Shown piece after piece: positions 58,648 through 64,000 of a DNA stretch of 64,000 nucleotides. Each line of letters begins with the position of its first letter. The stretch's first letter is position 1. The position numbers were made by a program, and so were the translations under genes. The notes under the pieces were generated by a model. The model was not told the DNA's origin and did not search any database. It worked only from the letters and a program-made list of their open reading frames with translations. The stretch is from Vibrio sp. PID17_43 (lineage in GTDB: Bacteria > Pseudomonadota > Gammaproteobacteria > Enterobacterales > Vibrionaceae). Location of the stretch: NCBI RefSeq assembly GCF_002608565.1, contig NZ_LIXM01000020.1, positions 1 through 64,000 of the forward strand. Direction: 5' to 3'.

Positions 58648-59862
58648 ATGCAAAATATCGGGATGTCGTCAAAACTCGACAATGTCTGCTACGACATTAG
58701 GGGACCTGTACTCAAACATGCTAAACGCATGGAGGAGGAAGGGCATAAAATCCTAAAACTAAACATTGGTAACCCTGCCCCATTTGGCTTTGACGCTCCT
58801 GATGAGATTCTAGTAGATGTCATCCGCAATCTACCAACATCTCAAGGTTACTGTGATTCCAAAGGTATTTACTCCGCGCGTAAAGCGGTTGTGCAGCACT
58901 ATCAACGTAAAGGCATCCGCTCTCTCGATGTAGAAGACGTATACATCGGTAATGGTGTATCCGAACTGATCGTGATGGCAATGCAAGCGCTGCTAAACAA
59001 CGGCGATGAAATGCTGATCCCATCACCAGACTACCCATTGTGGACCGCATCCGTTGCGTTGTCGGGTGGCAAACCAGTGCATTACATGTGCGACGAAAGT
59101 GCAGATTGGTACCCTGACCTAGATGACATCAAAAAGAAGATCACGCCAAAAACGCGTGGTATCGTGCTGATCAACCCGAACAACCCGACAGGTGCGGTAT
59201 ACAGCCGTGATTTTCTACTTGAAGTGATCGAAATCGCTCGCCAGCACAAACTGATCATTTTTGCAGACGAAATCTACGACAAAGTGCTTTACGACGGCGC
59301 GACACATACTTCTGTAGCCACGCTAACAGATGACGTATTGGTGATGACTTTCAACGGTCTATCTAAAGCGTACCGCGTTTGTGGTTTTCGTGGTGGTTGG
59401 ATGTTCCTAACAGGCCCTAAACACCTAGCTCAAGGTTACATCAACGGTCTTGAATTGCTTTCGTCCATGCGTTTGTGTGCCAACGTGCCAATGCAGCACG
59501 CGATCCAAACGGCACTGGGCGGTTACCAGAGCATTAATGAGTTGATCCTGCCAGGTGGCCGCCTCCTTGAACAACGCAACCGTGCTTGGGAGCTGATTAA
59601 CCAAGTGCCTGGTGTATCCTGCGTTAAACCAAAAGGGGCAATGTACCTATTCCCAAAAATTGACACTAAGATGTACAACATCAAAAATGATCAGCAAATG
59701 GTGTTGGATTTCTTGAAGCAAGAAAAAGTACTGCTAGTACAAGGTTCTGGCTTCAACTGGCCGAAGCCTGACCACTTCCGTATCGTGACACTACCGCACA
59801 TAGAGGATCTCGAAACCGCGATTGGACGCTTTGAACGATTCCTATCGACTTACAGCCAGTAG
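58648..59862 (+). CDS. alaA: Alanine-type aminotransferase (AlaA/YfbQ family)
   Basis: 404 residues, fold-type I PLP enzyme. VYIGNGVSELIVMAMQAL at the front, INPNNPTGAVYS and the PLP lysine in NGLSKAYRVCGFRGGW. AlaA makes alanine from pyruvate and glutamate. ATG 58648 has AGGAA upstream and a terminator follows. Neighbour order alaA-yfbR matches E. coli. Confidence 0.94.
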   Translation: MQNIGMSSKLDNVCYDIRGPVLKHAKRMEEEGHKILKLNIGNPAPFGFDAPDEILVDVIRNLPTSQGYCDSKGIYSARKAVVQHYQRKGIRSLDVEDVYIGNGVSELIVMAMQALLNNGDEMLIPSPDYPLWTASVALSGGKPVHYMCDESADWYPDLDDIKKKITPKTRGIVLINPNNPTGAVYSRDFLLEVIEIARQHKLIIFADEIYDKVLYDGATHTSVATLTDDVLVMTFNGLSKAYRVCGFRGGWMFLTGPKHLAQGYINGLELLSSMRLCANVPMQHAIQTALGGYQSINELILPGGRLLEQRNRAWELINQVPGVSCVKPKGAMYLFPKIDTKMYNIKNDQQMVLDFLKQEKVLLVQGSGFNWPKPDHFRIVTLPHIEDLETAIGRFERFLSTYSQ

Positions 59863-59891
59863 TAATTACCGCTGAACTCTCATATGCTTAG

Positions 59892-59916
59892 AGGAGCTCC
59901 ACGTGAGCTCCTTTTT
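59892..59916 (+). terminator. Terminator of alaA
   Basis: Stem AGGAGCTC / GAGCTCCT, 5-base loop, T-run. Confidence 0.8.
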
Positions 59917-59977
59917 CGTATCAGGTATCAATACCACTAACGCAATAGTTAATGAAGTTGGTATACAGGAGAGAGCA

Positions 59978-60562
59978 ATGAAAGAAAGCCATTTTTTCGC
60001 CCATTTAGCACGGATGAAGCTAATCCAACGCTGGCCTTTGATGCGATCGGTCTCACCAGAGAACGTCTCTGAGCACAGCTTACAAGTTGCTTTTGTCGCT
60101 CATGCCCTAGCCCTAATAAAAAACAAAAAATTCGACGGTAACCTCAACCCTGAACGCATTGCCATTCTCGCGATGTACCACGACTCAAGTGAAGTGCTTA
60201 CGGGTGATTTGCCAACGCCCGTAAAATACTACAACCCAGAAATCGCAAAAGAATATAAAAAGATAGAAGCAGCTGCCGAGCAAAAACTACTGTCCATGCT
60301 ACCTGAAGAATTCCACGACGATTTCGCACCTTACTTACTTTCTCATTCAGCACATGAAGACGATGCACAAATCGTTAAACAAGCCGACTCAATCTGTGCC
60401 TACCTAAAATGTCTGGAAGAGCTTAGTGCTGGCAACCACGAATTTGCCCTCGCGAAAAAACGCCTAGACATCACATTGCAAGAACGAAAAACACCAGAAA
60501 TGGAATACTTCCTACATACTTTTGCCCCAAGTTTTGAATTATCGCTGGATGAAATCAGCTAG
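59978..60562 (+). CDS. yfbR: 5'-Deoxynucleotidase (HD domain)
   Basis: 194 residues from ATG 59978, with GGAGAG upstream; the longer frame overlaps the alaA terminator. HD-domain ligands are in [15 protein letters not shown] and [14 protein letters not shown], and DLPTPVKY is typical of YfbR. It removes phosphate from deoxynucleoside monophosphates. Followed 15 bases later by dgt, a linked dNTP-control pair. Confidence 0.94.
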   Translation: MKESHFFAHLARMKLIQRWPLMRSVSPENVSEHSLQVAFVAHALALIKNKKFDGNLNPERIAILAMYHDSSEVLTGDLPTPVKYYNPEIAKEYKKIEAAAEQKLLSMLPEEFHDDFAPYLLSHSAHEDDAQIVKQADSICAYLKCLEELSAGNHEFALAKKRLDITLQERKTPEMEYFLHTFAPSFELSLDEIS

Positions 60563-60577
60563 TTGATGGAGAGAGCC

Positions 60578-61900
60578 GTGTCGTTTGAACTACCTACTCA
60601 ATGGCAAGAGCGCCATGATGATGAACACAAGATCCGCCGCGATGATCACCGCAGCCCTTACCAGCGAGACCGTGCTCGCATTCTTCATTCTGCTGCGTTT
60701 CGGCGTCTACAAGCTAAGACTCAAGTCCATGGCAACAGCTTGGAAGATTTTCACCGCACCCGCCTGACTCACTCTTTAGAGGCGGCTCAGCTTGGAACGG
60801 GGTTCGTTGCCCAGCTAAAGAAGAAACAACCGGAATTTCGCGATTTACTACCCTCAGATAGCTTGATTGATTCACTCTGTTTGGCACACGATATCGGTCA
60901 CCCGCCCTATGGCCATGGCGGTGAAGTCGCATTAAATTACATGATGCGTGAGCACGGTGGCTTTGAAGGCAATGCGCAAACCTTTCGCATTGTCACCAAA
61001 TTAGAGCCGTATACCGAGCACTTCGGCATGAACTTGTCTCGCCGTACCTTACTTGGTCTCATCAAATACCCGGCTCTCATCAGTCAAAGCCGATCCGTCT
61101 ATTTACCAGATCCTGTTGAGCATCAGCGTAAACTTAAGGCTCAAGAATGGAGCCCCGCCAAAGGAATTTACGATTGCGATAAAGATTTGTTTGACTGGGT
61201 AGTCGCACCGCTGACGGATAACGACAAAACACTACTTAGCCAAATGCGACACTCGCCAGAATCCGATTTCGAACACAGAAAAACGCGCTTCAAATCGCTG
61301 GATTGCTCCATTATGGAGCTGGCAGATGATATTGCTTATGGCGTGCACGATTTGGAAGATGCGATTGTGCTTGGCATGGTGACTCGCCAAGAATGGCAAG
61401 AAGGCGCGGCAAGTCAGCTTGCCGATTGCGGTGACCCGTGGTTTGAACAGCACATTGGTTTCATTGGAGAAATGCTGTTTAGCGGTAAACACCATCAACG
61501 TAAAGATGCCATTGGTGGCATGGTGAATGCGCTACTCACCAGTATTTCTATCAAGGTCGTCGATGAGCCTTTCAATAACCCATTATTGGCCTGGAATGCG
61601 TGTCTCGATCCACACATGGCAAAGACACTCGATGTGCTAAAAAACTTCGTCAGCCAGTACGTTATCCAAGTTCCACAAGTACAGATCGTTGAGTACAAGG
61701 GTCAACAGATTATCATGGACTTGTTTGAAGCATTAAGCGCGGCTCCAGAACGTTTACTACCAAGGCACACCCAAGAAGTTTGGCGTAACGCAAGTGATGA
61801 AAGAGCACAAATGCGAGTAATTGCCGACTACATTTCCTCCATGACAGACGGCCACGCCCAAAAACTGCATCGCCAATTGTTTTCTTCCATCGTTCTTTAG
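60578..61900 (+). CDS. dgt: dGTPase-like triphosphohydrolase
   Basis: 440 residues from GTG 60578 (GGAGAG upstream; ATG 60566 is possible). HD-domain metal ligands are HSAAFRRLQAKTQVHG with HRTRLTHSLEAAQLG, then SLCLAHDIGHPPYGHGG. It cleaves dNTPs to nucleoside and triphosphate. Homologues act in dNTP balance and some deplete nucleotides during phage infection. Here, next to yfbR, a housekeeping role is likely. Full length. Confidence 0.94.
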   Translation: MSFELPTQWQERHDDEHKIRRDDHRSPYQRDRARILHSAAFRRLQAKTQVHGNSLEDFHRTRLTHSLEAAQLGTGFVAQLKKKQPEFRDLLPSDSLIDSLCLAHDIGHPPYGHGGEVALNYMMREHGGFEGNAQTFRIVTKLEPYTEHFGMNLSRRTLLGLIKYPALISQSRSVYLPDPVEHQRKLKAQEWSPAKGIYDCDKDLFDWVVAPLTDNDKTLLSQMRHSPESDFEHRKTRFKSLDCSIMELADDIAYGVHDLEDAIVLGMVTRQEWQEGAASQLADCGDPWFEQHIGFIGEMLFSGKHHQRKDAIGGMVNALLTSISIKVVDEPFNNPLLAWNACLDPHMAKTLDVLKNFVSQYVIQVPQVQIVEYKGQQIIMDLFEALSAAPERLLPRHTQEVWRNASDERAQMRVIADYISSMTDGHAQKLHRQLFSSIVL

Positions 61901-61907
61901 CGCGGGG

Positions 61908-62519
61908 CTAATCTTTCAAATAGTTCTTCTCAAATACGCCTGGAGGCATCTGGGCGATTTGAAATTCAATCATTTTCTCGAACACATTCAGCAAAGGCGT
62001 AAAGTCTTTTTCTGGCTCAAGTAGGCTGAGCGCATGGTAGCCAGCCTCAACCGTTGATAAGCTGTTTTCTGAGGGCGCTTTACGAATGGTGTAATGGCCT
62101 TGCAAGTTTTCCGGGAGTTTCACGGTTGGCAAGCCATGTAGATTGGTAGACAGTTGCCACATTTTATACGCTTTCTTCCAAGTCCCATCCAATAATATCA
62201 AGCGCACTTTCTTATCATCATGTTGTTCACAACCGAAAGCTGACAAACACAACGAGTGCTCTGACGGGTACAAAATCACGTGACAATACGCCTCATCCGC
62301 AAGCAGTTCGTTTAATGTTGAGTTCTCAGAAAAGTCTTCCCCGATCAAACAAGTACAGTAATTTAAACTCAATTTGAGAATCCGTGCCGTACCAAGAGGA
62401 CGGTGCACTTCACTGATGTGCTGAAGAATGATAAGTTCAGCCTCACTTGCTAACGGTACTATCCATTGGCAAATACAAGCTTTACGCGACTTTCCACACT
62501 GAGAACAATAACGAGACAT
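61908..62519 (-). CDS. DTW-domain tRNA aminocarboxypropyltransferase
   Basis: 203 residues. N-terminal zinc cysteines (YCSQCGKSRKACICQW), then LLDGTWKKAYKMW with the D-x-T-W motif. Homologues TapT/YfiP modify tRNA uridine-47 with acp3. Its ATG lies 3 bases from the divergent rhombosortase start, so each gene's promoter overlaps the other's 5' coding end or leader. Confidence 0.9.
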   Translation of the reverse strand: MSRYCSQCGKSRKACICQWIVPLASEAELIILQHISEVHRPLGTARILKLSLNYCTCLIGEDFSENSTLNELLADEAYCHVILYPSEHSLCLSAFGCEQHDDKKVRLILLDGTWKKAYKMWQLSTNLHGLPTVKLPENLQGHYTIRKAPSENSLSTVEAGYHALSLLEPEKDFTPLLNVFEKMIEFQIAQMPPGVFEKNYLKD

Positions 62520-62522
62520 TGA

Positions 62523-63074
62523 GTGAACCTTTATACATTGCTGACAATCATCAGCATTATCTGCTTAGTACTGCAATTCGAACCAATGGCCAGCCTTGCC
62601 GAATGGCACGCCTACAATATTCGCCATGGAGAATGGTGGCGAATCGTAACAGGAAATCTAACGCATACCAACTTTGCTCATCTTGGCATGAACTTAGCGG
62701 GTTTGTGGGTCATCAGTTTTATCTTTCGGCCGAGCGTTCGTAACTTCTCCATCGTATTTCTTATTCTGTGTACCTTCATTGGTGCGATGAACTTATTCAC
62801 CAATATGTCGATTTATGTCGGTCTGTCTGGTGTGTTACATGGACTATTTGGCTTTTGGGCGCTGAGAGAAGTATTCGAGGGTAGAAGAAGCAGCTTGCTA
62901 CTGGTGGCCGGGCTTGTCGCTAAAATCGCTTGGGAGCAATTCTACGGGCCATCGCCCAGTACCGCGGCTATGATTGGCGCACGCGTTGCGGTTGATGCTC
63001 ACCTGCTTGGTGCAATTGGCGGCTTAGGGATGGCAGGGGTAGAAAAATTAATGCATCGCCGTCTCTTTGGCTAA
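62523..63074 (+). CDS. Rhombosortase (rhomboid-family membrane protease)
   Basis: 183 residues from GTG 62523. Five to six membrane segments. The catalytic serine is in YVGLSGVLHGLFGFWAL and the histidine in VDAHLLGAIGGLGMAG. Rhombosortases process proteins with C-terminal GlyGly-CTERM signals for surface display in vibrios. No substrate gene is nearby. Confidence 0.9.
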   Translation: MNLYTLLTIISIICLVLQFEPMASLAEWHAYNIRHGEWWRIVTGNLTHTNFAHLGMNLAGLWVISFIFRPSVRNFSIVFLILCTFIGAMNLFTNMSIYVGLSGVLHGLFGFWALREVFEGRRSSLLLVAGLVAKIAWEQFYGPSPSTAAMIGARVAVDAHLLGAIGGLGMAGVEKLMHRRLFG

Positions 63075-63118
63075 GCCTCTTTGGGTAAAATACTTTAGCG
63101 TTAAAACAATGAATAAAA

Positions 63119-63149
63119 TCCCGAACCAGTAAAAAGTGCTGGTTCGGGA
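63119..63149 (-). terminator. Terminator of the ComEA-like gene
   Basis: Stem TCCCGAACCAG / CTGGTTCGGGA with a 9-base loop, followed on the minus strand by TTTTATT. Confidence 0.7.
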
Positions 63150-63199
63150 AAGTAAGGTTCGGACACAACAAACTTAGCTTCTCAATGGTAGAACATTGA

Positions 63200-63499
63200 T
63201 TACAACAAAATACGTGCTTCGTTCTTCTTCACCGTCGCCTCTCCGATGCCTTTCACTTTGCTCAGATCCGCTGCAGTTTTAAATGGACCGTGCTCATTGC
63301 GATATTCAACAATATCTTTGGCTTTCTTCTCACCAATCCCCTTCAGTAAAGTGGCGATTTCTTCCGCTGAAGCCGTGTTCACATTGACGGTGATTTCAAT
63401 ACCTTCGTATTTTTCTGCTTTACCGTTCGCGACTTTACTATCTGCCGCCCAGCCCATTGGGGCCAACAACATTAGGCACAAAGTTAACATCCATTTCAT
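63200..63499 (-). CDS. ComEA-like helix-hairpin-helix protein
   Basis: 99 residues from ATG 63499 (GGAG 12 bases upstream). A signal peptide (MLTLCLMLLAPMGWAADS) is followed by two helix-hairpin-helix motifs (ATLLKGIGEKKAKDI and LSKVKGIGEATVKKN). The ComEA family binds DNA in the periplasm and ratchets it inwards during natural transformation, which vibrios perform on chitin. Whether this paralogue is the competence one is not shown. Confidence 0.9.
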   Translation of the reverse strand: MKWMLTLCLMLLAPMGWAADSKVANGKAEKYEGIEITVNVNTASAEEIATLLKGIGEKKAKDIVEYRNEHGPFKTAADLSKVKGIGEATVKKNEARILL

Positions 63500-63590
63500 T
63501 ATTCCATTTTCTCCTGAGTTATTGTGATTAAAAATTACCACTACTCTAGAAAATACGCCGATGACATTGAAGGCACGACCGAGAAAAATA

Positions 63591-63618
63591 AAACGGGCCG
63601 CTAATGCGACCCGTTTTT
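63591..63618 (-). terminator. Terminator of ppiD
   Basis: Stem AAAACGGG / CCCGTTTT with a 12-base AT-rich loop, 29 bases past the ppiD stop. Confidence 0.65.
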
Positions 63619-63646
63619 GTTAACATACAAATTACATGTATTGTGC

Positions 63647-64000
63647 TTAGTTGCTCACAACAAAGTATTCGATTTCCGTATTTTCACGTAATACTGCAAG
63701 AACAGAAGTCAGATCTTGCTGTGATGATACTCGTTGCATTTGCATTGCGACTTGCTCTTCTAGAGAGCTATCTAGCGCTGCATGCACACCATCTAGCTCG
63801 ATAACTACGATGTCGCCTTCAAGGTCTTTAGACTGAGCATACACTGGCTTGCCGTCCACTGGTTTTGCCATTGCAAATACCGTTGTCGCAAGCGGTGAAC
63901 GGCGGTCAATGGATTCTTGCTCACCAAACTCTAGATTGTTTTCCGCAAGAACGGCTGTGTTACCTTCTTTAAGGGCTGCAACAACCTTAGTCGCCAGTTC
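63647..64000 (-). CDS. ppiD: Peptidyl-prolyl isomerase D, C-terminal part
   Basis: The last 117 codons of a protein that runs off the right edge of the window. Its end (QKATDL-type charged start, then SIDRRSPLATTVFAMAKP, LEGDIVVIELDGVHAA and ...TEIEYFVVSN) matches the C-terminal domain of PpiD, an inner-membrane-anchored periplasmic chaperone near the Sec translocon. The anchor and PPIase domains lie outside the window. Position next to a ComEA-like gene is common in vibrios. Confidence 0.85.
   Translation of the reverse strand, partial: ELATKVVAALKEGNTAVLAENNLEFGEQESIDRRSPLATTVFAMAKPVDGKPVYAQSKDLEGDIVVIELDGVHAALDSSLEEQVAMQMQRVSSQQDLTSVLAVLRENTEIEYFVVSN

Overview
The window is a stretch of a Vibrio chromosome. 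It looks like chromosome 1 of a Harveyi-clade species (V. parahaemolyticus, V. alginolyticus or V. harveyi type). This is inferred from gene content and order: yejK/yejL/yejM, topB, fadH, sppA, ansA, gapA, an RND pump, a tandem tRNA-Tyr array, the menaquinone cluster, alaA, yfbR, dgt, a rhombosortase and ppiD. A 65-bp palindromic repeat of a type common in vibrios is also present. Species cannot be fixed from this sequence alone.

Layout. (1) Core, 1-3.5 kb: yejK (-), then yejL and yejM (+), then a tRNA-Ser(UGA) gene with promoter and terminator. (2) Accessory island, about 3.5-21.6 kb. It starts with a large serine recombinase whose 3' end runs through the tRNA-Ser terminator and antisense through the tRNA. 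Next come a tiny co-transcribed ORF, a dead IS5-family transposase and a complete type I restriction-modification operon (hsdM-hsdS-hsdR, read leftwards). Two unexpected genes sit between hsdS and hsdR: an ankyrin-repeat protein and a 193-residue protein with a possible nuclease motif. Divergent from hsdM lies a short tyrosine recombinase, followed by a 57-residue zinc-ribbon gene and cargo. That recombinase-tail plus zinc-ribbon module occurs three times in direct orientation, each time followed by different cargo. Cargo 1 is a zinc-finger protein, a KAP NTPase and an ArdC-like metallopeptidase. Cargo 2 is three tiny overlapping ORFs. Cargo 3 is an HNH endonuclease. The zone ends with a small unknown gene, a strong terminator and a broken tyrosine-integrase start. 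(3) Core, 21.7-64 kb: cytochrome b561-like protein, HDAC-family deacetylase, topB, nitroreductase, fadH, sppA, ansA, yeaC, a lipoprotein, msrB, gapA, yeaD, rlmA, a ChaN lipoprotein, a BCCT transporter, an RND efflux pair, three tRNA-Tyr, a Tim44-like protein, a TetR regulator with a palindromic operator plus an MFS-acyltransferase, a YeiH exporter, menE-C-B-H-D-F (transcribed leftwards from menF), alaA, yfbR, dgt, a DTW-domain protein, a rhombosortase, a ComEA-like protein and the 3' end of ppiD.

The best candidates for undescribed biology are in the island. First, the triplicated 'recombinase tail + zinc ribbon' module: in all three copies the zinc-ribbon stop codon overlaps the start of the first cargo gene by exactly 8 bases, suggesting a cassette-like acquisition and expression platform. 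Second, the ankyrin/193-residue pair is built into the hsd operon by overlapping reading frames, in the position where other type I loci carry a conditional effector. Both readings are inference from architecture. No database search was possible.
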